This document shows, piece by piece, positions 16,895-26,681 of a DNA stretch of 64,000 nucleotides. The notes beneath the pieces were generated by a model. It was not told the DNA's origin. It saw only the letters and a program-made list of their open reading frames with translations, and ran no database searches. Made by a program: the position numbers and the translations under genes. The DNA lies in the NCBI RefSeq assembly GCF_000374525.1, contig NZ_KB894573.1, forward strand, positions 387,745-451,744, in the 5' to 3' direction. This DNA comes from Amorphus coralli DSM 19760. Its GTDB lineage: Bacteria; Pseudomonadota; Alphaproteobacteria; Rhizobiales; Amorphaceae. Positions within the stretch are counted from its first letter, which is position 1. Every line of letters begins with the position of its first letter.

Positions 16895-19147
16895 ATGAAG
16901 CGCACCGCACACCGGAATCGTTCCATCCTGTCTGCCCTGGCGCGACGCACTGCCGCAGCGGCGGCCGCGCTCGTCGCGCTGGCGGTCCCTGCTCTGGGCG
17001 CCCAGGCCACGATCCGCACCGACCACATCACCGCGGAGGTGACGCTGGCCGATACCGCCGTCGCGCCCGGCGACAGCGTCGAGATCGCCATCCGCCAGAT
17101 CGTGGAGGACGGCTGGCACACCTACTGGGAAAATCCCGGCGATTCAGGCGCGCCGACCCTGTTCGGCTGGACCCTGCCGGACGGGGCCGAGCCGGGTGAG
17201 ATCCGGTGGCCGACGCCGGAGCTCATGCCCTACCCGCCGCTTTTGAACTACGGCTACTCCGGTGAGATCACCTATCTCACGAGCATCACCGTGCCGTCCG
17301 GCTGGACGGCGGGCGAGCCCCTGCCGGTCTCGCTCGAGATCGACTGGCTGGTCTGCTCCGACATCTGCATTCCGGAAAGCGGCACAACCGCCTTCGAGAT
17401 CCCCACCGCGGCGGCGAGCGAGGCGGATTCATCCGTCGCCTTCACCTTCCTGAAGGCGCGCCGCGCACTGCCCGAAACCGTCGACTGGCCGGCCAGTCTG
17501 TCGGGATCCGCGGACGATCTCCGGCTGGTGGTGGAGGCTGAAGGCATTGCGCCGGACAGCGTCTCCGACGCTTACTTCTTCCCGCTGGATCCCGACCTGA
17601 TCGACCATTCCTCCCGCCAGTCCTTCGCCGTGGAGGAAGGCGATCTCGTCCTCACCCTGCGCCCGCAGGGCGCCACCGAGCCGGGCATGGTCCGGGGCGT
17701 CCTCGCCTTGACCGACGCCTCCGGCAAGCGGACGGGCTACAGGCTTGCCGTCGACGGTCCCGCCAGCGCGATACCCGCCCCCGCCGCGACAGCCCCGCCC
17801 GCCTCGGCTTCGGGCCCCGGATCAACCGTCGGGTCGGCCGGCAACCCAGGGGTTGCGTCTCTCGGCGGCGGCTCCGCACTCGCGATCCCGGCGGAGGCGA
17901 CGCCCGGCCTCTGGCGCGCCATCCTTTTCGCGCTCCTCGGCGGCCTGATTCTCAACCTGATGCCGTGCGTCTTTCCAGTGCTGGCGCTGAAGGCCGTCGC
18001 CTTCGCCGGTCATGGCCACGAGCCGGTCCGCAGCCGCATTGCCCAGGGCGGCGCCTACACGGCCGGCATCCTCGTCTCGTTCCTGGTGCTGGCGGGGGGC
18101 CTGATCGCCCTCAAGGCCGGCGGCGCGGCGGTCGGCTGGGGCTTCCAGCTTCAGCAGCCCATCGTGGTCGCCATCCTCGCCTACGTGCTGGTCCTCGTGG
18201 GACTGAACCTGTCCGGCCTCTACGAGATCGGCCTCGGCATGACCCGCGCCGGCGGCCTCGTGCACGGCAGCTCCGGCACCGCCGGCTCCTTCTTCACCGG
18301 CGTGCTGGCCGCCGTGGTGGCGACCCCCTGCACCGCGCCGTTCATGGCGGTCGCCATCGGCTACGCCCTCACCCAGGGCGCCGCCCTGACGCTGGCCGTC
18401 TTCGCCGCCCTCGGCCTCGGCCTCGCCCTGCCCTTCCTGGTCGTGTCGCTGATGCCCGCGGTCGGCCGGCTTCTGCCGCGCCCCGGTGTCTGGATGGTGC
18501 GCTTCCGCCAGATTCTCGCCTTCCCGCTCTACGCCACCGCCGCCTGGCTCGTCTGGGTGCTTGCCCAGCAGGCCGGGGTCGACGCCATGTTCGCGGTGCT
18601 GGTCGGCTGCGTTTTGCTCGGCTTCGCCGCCTGGGCGATCGGGCTGCGCCAGGGCGGGCTGGCGCGCGGGCGCTGGGCGGCCGGCCTTGCCGCCCTCGTC
18701 GGCCTGGCCGGTGCGGTGGCCCTGCTCTCGCCGTCGCTTGCCACCGAACCGCCGGTGGTCTCGATGGCCGCCTCGAATGACGGAACCGGCCTCAACGCCG
18801 ACGGCTCGCTGCCCTTCTCGCCGGACCGCCTCGCCGCCCTCAGGGCCGAGGGCAAGCCGGTGTTCCTGAATGTCACCGCCGCCTGGTGCATCACCTGCAA
18901 GGTCAACGAGCGGGTCGCCTTCCGCCAGGACTTCCGCGAAGCGCTTGCCCGCGACGGCGTCACCTTCATGACCGCCGACTGGACCCGCCGCGATCCCGCC
19001 ATCACCAGCTACCTGGAGCGCTACGGCCGCGCCGGCGTGCCGCTTTACCTGGTGTTCCCGAGGGGCGACGGCGGGGCACGCGTCCTGCCGCAGATTCTCA
19101 CCGAGGCCATGCTCGTGGATGCGTTGAACGACGCCGCGAGCGGCTGA
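16895..19147 (+). CDS. DsbD/ScsB-type thiol:disulfide interchange protein
   Basis: An inner-membrane protein that moves reducing power from cytoplasmic thioredoxin to the periplasm. In 750 residues it has a signal sequence (about 1-35, ending ALGAQA) and a periplasmic domain with CSDIC at 154-158. A transmembrane core of about eight helices follows, with the paired cysteines Cys358 (LMPCVFP) and Cys479 (ATPCTAP). A C-terminal thioredoxin domain has CITC at 665-668. All six cysteines of the relay are thus present. The large N-terminal domain resembles ScsB more than E. coli DsbD. Likely clients are periplasmic thiol proteins such as those of cytochrome c maturation; this is inference. Confidence 0.88.
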   Translation: MKRTAHRNRSILSALARRTAAAAAALVALAVPALGAQATIRTDHITAEVTLADTAVAPGDSVEIAIRQIVEDGWHTYWENPGDSGAPTLFGWTLPDGAEPGEIRWPTPELMPYPPLLNYGYSGEITYLTSITVPSGWTAGEPLPVSLEIDWLVCSDICIPESGTTAFEIPTAAASEADSSVAFTFLKARRALPETVDWPASLSGSADDLRLVVEAEGIAPDSVSDAYFFPLDPDLIDHSSRQSFAVEEGDLVLTLRPQGATEPGMVRGVLALTDASGKRTGYRLAVDGPASAIPAPAATAPPASASGPGSTVGSAGNPGVASLGGGSALAIPAEATPGLWRAILFALLGGLILNLMPCVFPVLALKAVAFAGHGHEPVRSRIAQGGAYTAGILVSFLVLAGGLIALKAGGAAVGWGFQLQQPIVVAILAYVLVLVGLNLSGLYEIGLGMTRAGGLVHGSSGTAGSFFTGVLAAVVATPCTAPFMAVAIGYALTQGAALTLAVFAALGLGLALPFLVVSLMPAVGRLLPRPGVWMVRFRQILAFPLYATAAWLVWVLAQQAGVDAMFAVLVGCVLLGFAAWAIGLRQGGLARGRWAAGLAALVGLAGAVALLSPSLATEPPVVSMAASNDGTGLNADGSLPFSPDRLAALRAEGKPVFLNVTAAWCITCKVNERVAFRQDFREALARDGVTFMTADWTRRDPAITSYLERYGRAGVPLYLVFPRGDGGARVLPQILTEAMLVDALNDAASG

Positions 19148-19151
19148 GCCG

Positions 19152-20363
19152 TCAGACCCCGAAGATCGCCACGGAGGCCTCGCGGCCGCGCAGTTCCACC
19201 GCGCCAATCTTCCTGAGATCCGTCTCCGGCGACAGGCCGCTCGCCGTGTCGGCGTCCAGAAGCACCCGCGACTGAAGCTCCGTGTTCAGTGCCTGCAGCC
19301 GAAGCGCCCGGTCCAGCGTATCGCCGTAGACCGCGTAGGCCGGACGTTCGCCGCCGACGGCGCCCGCCGAGACCGGCCCGGTGGCAACGCCGATGCGCAG
19401 TTCCAGCCTGGCCCCGGCGAAGCTCTCCTTGCGCACCGCGTGCAGCAGCGCCCGCGCGACCCAGAGCGCCCGGTCGGGATGATCGTTGACCGCCAGCGGC
19501 AGGTTGAAGCTTGCCGTGAAGCCGGTGCCGGTCGCACCCGCGATCACGCCTCCCCCCTCCGCGACGATCTCCCCGGCCCGTGTGAAAAAGGCGTCCAGCA
19601 CCGCGATGCCGGTCGCCGGATCGCCGGCCTCCGTGAGCGTGGTGAATCCCGACACCACCACCTGAACGATGCTGGCGTCGCGCTCGACGGGCTTGAGCAC
19701 GCCCGGCGTCCTGACCAGCTCTTCCACCATCGAGGCCGGCATGTAACGGCCGAACGCGGTCTGGATCCGCCCCCGCGCCCGGCCGGCGCTGGCGCGTTCC
19801 GCCACCACCGCCCGCAGCCGCGCGATGGCCCAGCCCACCAGACCCGTAGCGGCCACGGCGATCAGGCTTGCCCCGGCAGGCACCGCCAGCGGTGGCAGCG
19901 CCCAGCCGGACGGCACCACGCCGCCCGTCATAGGCATCCAGCAGAGGGCGACACCGAGCGCCCCGGCCCAGATGAGCGGTCCGCGGGCCAGCATTGCCGC
20001 AGCCAGCCCGATGAGCAGGAGCGCGGCGGCTGGACCGAAGGCGCCGACGACCGCCGCCTCCTGCGCATCCGGCAAAAGCACCAGCAGCGCTGCCAGCCCG
20101 GCCGCGTCGAGGCCGAGGATCGCGTAGCGCGACCCGCTCCAGTCGAAGCGCGAGCCCACCGCGGCGTGCGCCGCGACGCCTGCCAGCAGCAGCAAGGCCA
20201 CCGGCGCAAGCGCAACCGGCCACGCGTCCGTCGGAACTGCCCAGTCGAGCCAGGCCCCGGCCAGAAGAACGGCCACCATGTGCGCCTTGACGGCGATCTT
20301 GAATCCGCTGTCCTCCGCGGCGGTCAGGGCGCGCGCGGTCGACAGCTCCGCTGCCGTGGTCAT
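19152..20363 (-). CDS. Membrane protein with a degenerate class III nucleotide cyclase domain
   Basis: 403 residues: about six hydrophobic segments (residues 25-190) followed by an adenylate/guanylate cyclase homology domain (about 225-395). The fold is recognisable by SGFTTLTE and YGDTLDRALRLQ, but the catalytic residues are gone. The first metal-binding Asp aligns with Val236 and the second with Thr280. The purine-binding Lys aligns with Gly, and the transition-state Asn with Asp351. The transition-state Arg is kept. It is therefore probably not an active cyclase and may be a nucleotide sensor or partner protein. It follows the phosphoesterase gene by eight bases on the same strand, so they form one unit. 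Confidence 0.8.
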   Translation of the reverse strand: MTTAAELSTARALTAAEDSGFKIAVKAHMVAVLLAGAWLDWAVPTDAWPVALAPVALLLLAGVAAHAAVGSRFDWSGSRYAILGLDAAGLAALLVLLPDAQEAAVVGAFGPAAALLLIGLAAAMLARGPLIWAGALGVALCWMPMTGGVVPSGWALPPLAVPAGASLIAVAATGLVGWAIARLRAVVAERASAGRARGRIQTAFGRYMPASMVEELVRTPGVLKPVERDASIVQVVVSGFTTLTEAGDPATGIAVLDAFFTRAGEIVAEGGGVIAGATGTGFTASFNLPLAVNDHPDRALWVARALLHAVRKESFAGARLELRIGVATGPVSAGAVGGERPAYAVYGDTLDRALRLQALNTELQSRVLLDADTASGLSPETDLRKIGAVELRGREASVAIFGV

Positions 20364-20371
20364 GGCTCGTC

Positions 20372-21106
20372 TCAGCGTCCGGTCGAGAGGAAGCGGCGGG
20401 TCTCATCCTCAAGCACGAGGCAGGTCAGCGTCCCCGTGACCGCGGCACCCGTGTCGATGTCGATGCGGAACGGCCGCACCTCCGGCGCATCCACCGGCGT
20501 GTGCCCGTGAACAACACAGTGCGGCAGCGGCCCTGGGAACGACAGGAACGGCTCCCGGATCCACATCAGGTCTTCCGGATCCTGCTGCTTCAGCGCCACG
20601 CCCGGCCGGATACCGGCATGAACGAACAGATAGTCGCCCTCGACGTGGGTCAGCGGCAGGTTGGAGAGGAAGTTGAAATGACGGCCGAGCGCGCTCCTGA
20701 GCTCGCTGCGGATCTCCGCCATCGACTTCTGCCCCACCTCCGCCGGCGGCGTGATGCCGTAGGAGGCGAGCGTTTGCTGGCCGCCATTCTGCATCCAGAG
20801 AATCAACAGCTCCGGATCCTCCAGGAAATCCAGGAGCATGTCCTCGTGGTTGCCCTTGAGGCAGATGCGCTCGCCGTCGTGGCGCGCGTCGTCCTGCAGG
20901 ATGTCCAGAACCGCCTTCGAGGCAGGGCCGCGGTCGACATAGTCGCCGACATAGATCTCCACCACGTCGTCGCACGGGTGGCGGACGAGATCGCGGTCGA
21001 TCTCGGCCAGCATCGCTTCCAGGAGATCGGCACGGCCGTGCACGTCGCCGATGGCGTAGATGCGGGTTCCCTCGGGCGTGCGAGGGGCAGTCTCGGGAAA
21101 GGGCAT
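20372..21106 (-). CDS. Metallophosphoesterase, PP1/PrpE-like serine/threonine phosphatase
   Basis: A calcineurin-type dinuclear metal phosphoesterase of 244 residues. The motif set is complete: GDVHGR at about 20-25, GDYVDRG at about 54-60, GNHED at about 85-89, the lone His in FVHAG and HGHTP near 198-202. This layout is that of bacterial protein phosphatases and diadenosine tetraphosphatase-like enzymes; the true substrate is unknown. It lies 91 bases after hrpB and eight bases before the pseudo-cyclase on the same strand, so a functional pairing with the latter is plausible. Confidence 0.88.
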   Translation of the reverse strand: MPFPETAPRTPEGTRIYAIGDVHGRADLLEAMLAEIDRDLVRHPCDDVVEIYVGDYVDRGPASKAVLDILQDDARHDGERICLKGNHEDMLLDFLEDPELLILWMQNGGQQTLASYGITPPAEVGQKSMAEIRSELRSALGRHFNFLSNLPLTHVEGDYLFVHAGIRPGVALKQQDPEDLMWIREPFLSFPGPLPHCVVHGHTPVDAPEVRPFRIDIDTGAAVTGTLTCLVLEDETRRFLSTGR

Positions 21107-21196
21107 GAGGCGCCGTCCAATCGTTTCGGCTTTTACGCACGACCTATCCGAAACGGAGCGCGGATGGAAACCGGCAAGCCGATTCGGAGACGTCCT

Positions 21197-23656
21197 TCAG
21201 CTTTTGAGATGTTTTTTCAGGCGGATCGGTGGCGCGCTGGCCGGATCCTCCGGCCACGCGTGCTTCGGATAGCGGCCGCGCAGGTCGCTGCGCACGTCCG
21301 CCCAGCTTCCCCGCCAGAAGCCGGGCAGGTCCATGGTCGTCTGGATCGGCCGGTCGGCCGGCGACAGCAATGTCACCACAAGCGGCAGGCTGCCGCCGGC
21401 GACCGAAGGATGCCCGGCGACGCCGAAGAGATCCTGCACCCGGATCGCGATGGCTGGCTGCTCGCCGGAATAATCGATCGCAGCGCCTTGGCCCGAGGGC
21501 ATGACGAAGCGCTCCGGCGCCAACCGGTCCACCTGCCCACCGAGCCCCGCATTCGCCAGCAGGCCTTCCAGCGCCGCCGTCAAAGCCGCCCCGGTCACGT
21601 CGGAGAGCGCCACGGCGGACGGCACGAACGGCCCCAGCCAGTCCTCGAGCGTCCCCGCAAGTGCGGCATCTGACACGTCCGGCCAAGGCTCGCCCAGCGT
21701 CCGGTGAAGAAAGCCGATCCGCTCCCTCAGATGCCGGCTCTCCGCGCTCCAGGGCAGCCGGTCGATGCCGCGCTCGGCGAGGCCCGCCATCAGGGCGCTG
21801 AGCGTTTCCGCACCGGGTTTCGGCACCGTTCTCCGTTCCGCCAGCACCAGCGTTCCGAACCGGCGCTGCCAGCGCGACCGCACCGCCCCGGCCGCCGCAT
21901 CGAAGGCCGAGACCTCCTCTTCCACGATCCGCTCGGCAAACAGCTCCTCGATCATGGCCGGATCCAGGGGCGCGGCCGACAGGATGCGCGCCTTCTGGGC
22001 CGCGCCCTGCAGCTCCGCCACCGCGAGATATGGCTCGCGCGCCAGCGGGTCGGCCGGATCCAGCACGCCGCCGCGCCCTCCGGCCGTCCGGTAGCCGCCC
22101 GGTTGCCCCCGCGCCTGCGCCACCCGGTCGGGAAAGGCGACGGCAACCAGCCGGCCGACACGGGCCGGATCGGGTCTTGAGCCATCCCCACCCGATCCAC
22201 CGGCGGCCTTCGACCAGCGGGCCGCGGCAGTCCGCCCGGCCCGGGCACGCTCCGAGCGGTCGCGGGCGAGCGCGTCCAGGCGATGGGCAAGGTTGGTGTC
22301 GCGCCCGCCGAGCCCCTGCTCGGTCAGGAGAAGCGCGATTCGCGCGGCAAGATCCGCCTCGCCGGTGGCGGCCGCCTTGTGAACCATGTGCGCCAGGCGC
22401 GGCGGCAGCGGCAGGGCCCTCAGCGCCCGACCGTCGGCGGTGATCGATCCGGCGGGGTCGATGGCGCCCAGGTCGGCCAGCAACGCCCGCGCCTCGCGAA
22501 ACGCGGCGATGGGCGGCGGATCCAGCCAGGCAAGCTGCGCCGGATCCTCGACGCCCCATTCGGCGAGATCGAGTGCGAGGCTGGAGAGATCGGCGTCGAG
22601 GATTTCAGGCGGGTCGAACGGGATGAGCGCAGCCGTCTGTCCTTCCGCCCACAGGCGGATGCAGCGTCCCGGCTCGGTGCGCCCGGCGCGGCCGCGCCGC
22701 TGGTCGGCGGCGGCACGAGACACGCGCTCGGTGACCAGCCGGGTCAGCCCGGTCGCCGGCTCGAAGCGCGGCCGGCGCACGTAGCCCGCATCGATCACCA
22801 CCCGCACGCCCTCGATGGTGATGGAGGTCTCGGCAATGGGCGTCGCCAGCACGACCTTGCGCCGTCCCGGCTTCGCGGGGCGGATCGCCGCGTCCTGGGC
22901 GCGCCCGTCGAGCCCGCCGTGCAGCGGCACCACGTCGACGTCGGCCGGCAGGTCGGACAGCCGTTCCATGGTCCGCTCGATCTCGGCGCGGCCCGGCAGG
23001 AAGGCGAGCAGCGATCCCTTGTCGTCGCGCAGGGTCCGCCGCACCGCATCGGCAACGGCATCCTCCATCCGGGTATGCGGTGCCGTCGGCGCGTAATCCG
23101 TCTCCACGGGGAACGTTCGTCCCCGGCTTTCCACCACCGGCGCATCGCTCAGGAGCCGGGCTATCCGCTCCGCATCCGCGGTCGCCGACATGGCAACGAG
23201 CCTCAGGTCCGTCCGCAGCGCGCCCTGGCTGTCCAGTGCCAGCGCCAGCCCCAGGTCGGTGTCCAGTGCCCGCTCGTGGATTTCGTCGAACAGCACCGCC
23301 ACCACGCCGTCGAGCTCCGGATCGTCGGCGATCATCCGCACGAAGACGCCGGACGTCACCACCTCGATCCGCGTGGCGGCCGACACCTTCGCGTCCATCC
23401 GCACCCGGTAGCCGACGGTCTGGCCCACTGCCTCGCCCAGCGTCTCCGCCATCCGGCGCGCCGCGGCCCGGGCGGCGAGCCGGCGGGGTTCCAGCACCAG
23501 GATGCGCCCGTCGCCGCGCCAGCCTTCCTCCAGCAGCGCCAGCGGCACCCGGGTCGACTTGCCGGCACCCGGCGGCGCCACCAGCACGGCCGACGGTCCG
23601 GCCGACAGCGCCTCCCTCAGGGCAGGCAGCGCCTCTTCGACGGGCAGGCGTGTCAC
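21197..23656 (-). CDS. hrpB: ATP-dependent RNA helicase HrpB
   Basis: A DEAH-box helicase. The 819-residue product has Walker A PPGAGKST near residue 30 and the DEIH box with the motif FDEIHERALD near residue 117. Then come the helicase C domain (HGGLDGRAQD, QRRGRAGRTEPG), an HA2-like region and the HrpB-specific C-terminal domain. The length matches the family. The start was set at GTG 23656 (reading MTRLPVEE), which has GGGGAA about nine bases upstream; a GTG at 23689 lacks a ribosome binding site. Its cellular role is poorly known. It diverges from the ABC transporter operon. Confidence 0.93.
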   Translation of the reverse strand: MTRLPVEEALPALREALSAGPSAVLVAPPGAGKSTRVPLALLEEGWRGDGRILVLEPRRLAARAAARRMAETLGEAVGQTVGYRVRMDAKVSAATRIEVVTSGVFVRMIADDPELDGVVAVLFDEIHERALDTDLGLALALDSQGALRTDLRLVAMSATADAERIARLLSDAPVVESRGRTFPVETDYAPTAPHTRMEDAVADAVRRTLRDDKGSLLAFLPGRAEIERTMERLSDLPADVDVVPLHGGLDGRAQDAAIRPAKPGRRKVVLATPIAETSITIEGVRVVIDAGYVRRPRFEPATGLTRLVTERVSRAAADQRRGRAGRTEPGRCIRLWAEGQTAALIPFDPPEILDADLSSLALDLAEWGVEDPAQLAWLDPPPIAAFREARALLADLGAIDPAGSITADGRALRALPLPPRLAHMVHKAAATGEADLAARIALLLTEQGLGGRDTNLAHRLDALARDRSERARAGRTAAARWSKAAGGSGGDGSRPDPARVGRLVAVAFPDRVAQARGQPGGYRTAGGRGGVLDPADPLAREPYLAVAELQGAAQKARILSAAPLDPAMIEELFAERIVEEEVSAFDAAAGAVRSRWQRRFGTLVLAERRTVPKPGAETLSALMAGLAERGIDRLPWSAESRHLRERIGFLHRTLGEPWPDVSDAALAGTLEDWLGPFVPSAVALSDVTGAALTAALEGLLANAGLGGQVDRLAPERFVMPSGQGAAIDYSGEQPAIAIRVQDLFGVAGHPSVAGGSLPLVVTLLSPADRPIQTTMDLPGFWRGSWADVRSDLRGRYPKHAWPEDPASAPPIRLKKHLKS

Positions 23657-23751
23657 GGTCGTGTGTTCCCCGTTCCCGGCTGTTGGCACCCGGCGGGCGC
23701 GCGACTAGAGTCGTCAGTCATCGTTCTCGACCCGTTCAGGCTTGCCATTCC

Positions 23752-24969
23752 GTGACCCGTTTCAAGGTTGTCGCCGCTCTTCTAGCCGCCCTGGCCGTCA
23801 CCGGGCCAGCCCTCGCCGCCGACCCGGATCCCCAGAACTGGGCCGCGGTCGAAGAGGAGGCCACTGGCCAGACCGTCTATTTCCACGCCTGGGGCGGCGA
23901 GCCGCGCATCAACGCCTATATCGGCTGGGTCGCGGACCAGCTGAAGGCCCGCCATGACGTGGACCTGGTTCATATCAAGGTAACCGACACCTCCGGCGTG
24001 GTAGCCCAGGTGCTCGCCGAGAAGACCGCCGGCCGCGATACCGGCGGCAGCGTCGATCTCGTCTGGATCAATGGCGAGAACTTCGCGGCGATGGTCCGGC
24101 ACGACCTCCTCATGAGGCCGGGCTGGGCAATGGTCCTGCCCAACTGGGATTACGTCGACACCGACGGCAAGCCCACCGTCCTCACCGACGCGACCCTGCG
24201 CATCGACGGCCTCGAATCACCCTGGGGCATGGCCCAGCTCGTCTTTCTCCACGACACGGAAACGCTGCCCGACCCGCCGCGCACCCTCGATGCGCTGGCC
24301 GACTCTGTCGAGGCCAATCCCGGCCGCTTCACCTATCCGCAGCCGCCGGACTTTCTCGGCACGACCTTCCTGAAACAGCTGCTTCTCACCTACGCGCCCG
24401 ACCGGCTGGCCCTCGACCGGCCGGTCACCGATGCCGCGTTCGAGACCGCCGCCGGCCCGGTCTTCGACTGGCTCGACCGGGTCACGCCGCACCTCTGGCG
24501 CCAGGGTAAGGCCTACCCCCGGTCCGTCTCCGAGCTCCGCCGCCTGTTCGCCGACCGCGAGATCGACCTGGCCTTCACCTTCAATCCCTCCGACGCCAGC
24601 GCCGCCATCGCCGACGGCGAGCTGCCGGAGAGCGTCCGTCCCTACCTTCTGGAGGGCGGCACCATCGGCAACTCCCACTTCGTCGCCATCCCCTACAACG
24701 CCAACGCTAAGGCCGGCGCTCTGGTGGTGGCGAACGTCCTGCTGTCGCCGGAAGCCCAGGCGCGCAAGGCCGATCCGGACGTGTGGGGCGATCCCACGGT
24801 CCTCGACGTCGCCGGCCTGCCGGACGCCGACCGCGCCCGGTTCGACGCGCTCGCCGAGGATCCCGCCATCCTGCCGCCGTCCGCCATGCGGCCGACCCTG
24901 CGCGAACCCGATCCAAGCTGGACCGAGCGGCTGGAAGCCGCGTGGACCGCGCGCTACGGCGCGCGCTGA
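23752..24969 (+). CDS. ABC transporter substrate-binding protein, YnjB type
   Basis: Periplasmic binding protein of a YnjBCD-type importer. From the GTG at 23752 it has 405 residues with a clear signal peptide (cleavage probably after ALA at residue 22). The mature protein has HAWGGEPRINAYI near the N-terminus and the FTFNPSDA segment in the second lobe, features of the YnjB group. Family assignment is firm but the ligand is unknown. Because related Sfu/ThiB-like systems carry iron or thiamine, either would be a guess. The permease gene follows after 23 bases. A longer upstream frame lies opposite hrpB and was rejected. Confidence 0.85.
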   Translation: MTRFKVVAALLAALAVTGPALAADPDPQNWAAVEEEATGQTVYFHAWGGEPRINAYIGWVADQLKARHDVDLVHIKVTDTSGVVAQVLAEKTAGRDTGGSVDLVWINGENFAAMVRHDLLMRPGWAMVLPNWDYVDTDGKPTVLTDATLRIDGLESPWGMAQLVFLHDTETLPDPPRTLDALADSVEANPGRFTYPQPPDFLGTTFLKQLLLTYAPDRLALDRPVTDAAFETAAGPVFDWLDRVTPHLWRQGKAYPRSVSELRRLFADREIDLAFTFNPSDASAAIADGELPESVRPYLLEGGTIGNSHFVAIPYNANAKAGALVVANVLLSPEAQARKADPDVWGDPTVLDVAGLPDADRARFDALAEDPAILPPSAMRPTLREPDPSWTERLEAAWTARYGAR

Positions 24970-24992
24970 GACCCGGAAAGGCGCCGACTGCG

Positions 24993-26681
24993 ATGCTCGT
25001 CCGGTTTGCGCCCGCCCTCGCCATCGCGGTGCTGATCGGTCCGGTCCTCGCGGGGATCGCGGGCGTGGCGCTGCCTGCCTTCGGCTACCTGCCGGCGCTC
25101 GGCGGCCACGTGGTCTCTCTGGCGCCCTGGCAACGGCTCCTGGCCGAACCGGGGCTTGCGACCTCCGTCGCCCTCAGCCTGTGGACCGGCCTCGCCTCCA
25201 CCCTGATCGCCACCGCGATCGCGCTCCTGTTCGTCGCCGCCTGGTCGGACACCCGCGCCTTCGTGTGGATGCGCCGGGTTCTGTCGCCCCTGCTGTCGCT
25301 CCCCCATGCCGCCGCCGCGCTGGGGCTCGCCTTCCTGATCAGCCCGTCGGGCTGGATCGTCCGGCTCCTGTCGCCCTGGGCGACGGGCCTGGACCGGCCA
25401 CCGGATCTCCTGATCGTGCACGATCCGGCCGGCCTCGCCATGATCGCCGCCCTCGTTGCCAAGGAAGTCCCCTTCCTGCTCCTGATGGCGCTCGCCGCCC
25501 TGCCGCAGACCGACGCCGGCCGCCTGTCGCGGGTCGCCACCGGCTTCGGCTATGGCGGCATTGCCGGCTTCGCCTACGCCGTGCTGCCGCGCCTCTACCC
25601 GCAGTTGCGGCTGCCGATCTTTGCGGTGATCGCCTTCGCCACCTCCACGGTGGAGGTCGCGCTGGTTCTGGGGCCGACCACGCCGGCACCGCTCGCCGTC
25701 CGCCTCGTCGACTGGATGGGCGATGCCGACCTGACCCGCCGCTTCTCCGCGTCCGCCGGCGCGCTCCTCCAGGTCGCGGTGACCGCCGCCGCGCTGCTTG
25801 CCTGGCTCGCGCTTGAACGGCTCGTCGCCGTCATCGGGCGCGGGGCCATCGCCTCGGGCCACCGGTTGCGGCGCGACGGGCCGTTGCGCGTGCTCGCCGC
25901 CGGCCTCGCCCTCCTCTGCGCGGTTATGATCGGGGCCGGCCTGGCGGGCCTGACCGTCTGGTCGCTGGCCGGTGTCTGGCGCTTCCCCGACGCCCTGCCC
26001 ACCCGCTGGTCGCTGTCGGCCTGGACGGAAGCGTCGTCCGGAACCGGCGCCCTCGTCATCACCACGGTCGCCATCGCGCTTCTCGCCACGGCCGCCGCGA
26101 CGCTGCTGACCCTTGCCTGCCTGGAAAACGAGAGCCGCCAGGGCCGCGCGCCCGGTACCCGCGTCCTGTCGCTTCTATACCTGCCAATCATCGTCCCCCA
26201 GGTGTCCTTCCTGTTCGGCCTGCAGGTCCTGCTCCTGGCCGTCGGCGTGCGTCCGTCCCTCGCCGCCGTCGCCTTCGCCCACCTGGTCTTCGTGCTGCCC
26301 TACGTCCTCCTGTCGCTGGGCGACAGCTGGCGCGCCCAGGACCCACGCTACGCGCGGGTGGCCGCCGCCCTCGGCGCCTCGGAGATCCGGATCTTCTGGC
26401 GCGTGCGCCTGCCGATGCTGCTGCCGGCCGTGCTCACCGCTGCCGCGGTCGGCTTCGCCGTCTCCGTCGGGCTCTACCTGCCGACCCTGCTGATCGGCGC
26501 CGGGCGGCTGCCCACCGTCACCACCGAGGCGATCGCGCTTGCTGCCGGGGGCAGCCGCGGCCTGATCGGGGTCATGGCCGTCTGGCAGATGCTCTTGCCG
26601 CTCGCCGCCTTCTCCCTGGCGCTGGCCATTCCGGCCCTGCGCGCCCGGCGCTTCGCCGCCGCCTGGAGGATTGCGGCATGA
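24993..26681 (+). CDS. ABC transporter permease, fused two-domain YnjC type
   Basis: Inner-membrane permease of the same importer. The 562-residue protein is two permease domains in one chain. About twelve hydrophobic helices are visible. The EAA-type loop of the second half is seen at about residue 450 (AALGASEIRIFWRVRLPML). The corresponding first-half loop is less clear (ATGFGYGGIAGFAYAVLPRL). The start ATG at 24993 has GGAAAGG about eleven bases upstream. Its end overlaps the ATPase start by four bases (ATGA). Confidence 0.87.
   Translation: MLVRFAPALAIAVLIGPVLAGIAGVALPAFGYLPALGGHVVSLAPWQRLLAEPGLATSVALSLWTGLASTLIATAIALLFVAAWSDTRAFVWMRRVLSPLLSLPHAAAALGLAFLISPSGWIVRLLSPWATGLDRPPDLLIVHDPAGLAMIAALVAKEVPFLLLMALAALPQTDAGRLSRVATGFGYGGIAGFAYAVLPRLYPQLRLPIFAVIAFATSTVEVALVLGPTTPAPLAVRLVDWMGDADLTRRFSASAGALLQVAVTAAALLAWLALERLVAVIGRGAIASGHRLRRDGPLRVLAAGLALLCAVMIGAGLAGLTVWSLAGVWRFPDALPTRWSLSAWTEASSGTGALVITTVAIALLATAAATLLTLACLENESRQGRAPGTRVLSLLYLPIIVPQVSFLFGLQVLLLAVGVRPSLAAVAFAHLVFVLPYVLLSLGDSWRAQDPRYARVAAALGASEIRIFWRVRLPMLLPAVLTAAAVGFAVSVGLYLPTLLIGAGRLPTVTTEAIALAAGGSRGLIGVMAVWQMLLPLAAFSLALAIPALRARRFAAAWRIAA

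Noticed and set aside
23080-23751. Upstream extension of the YnjB-type gene
   Set aside because: It is antisense to hrpB, and the GTG at 23752 is followed by a proper signal peptide.
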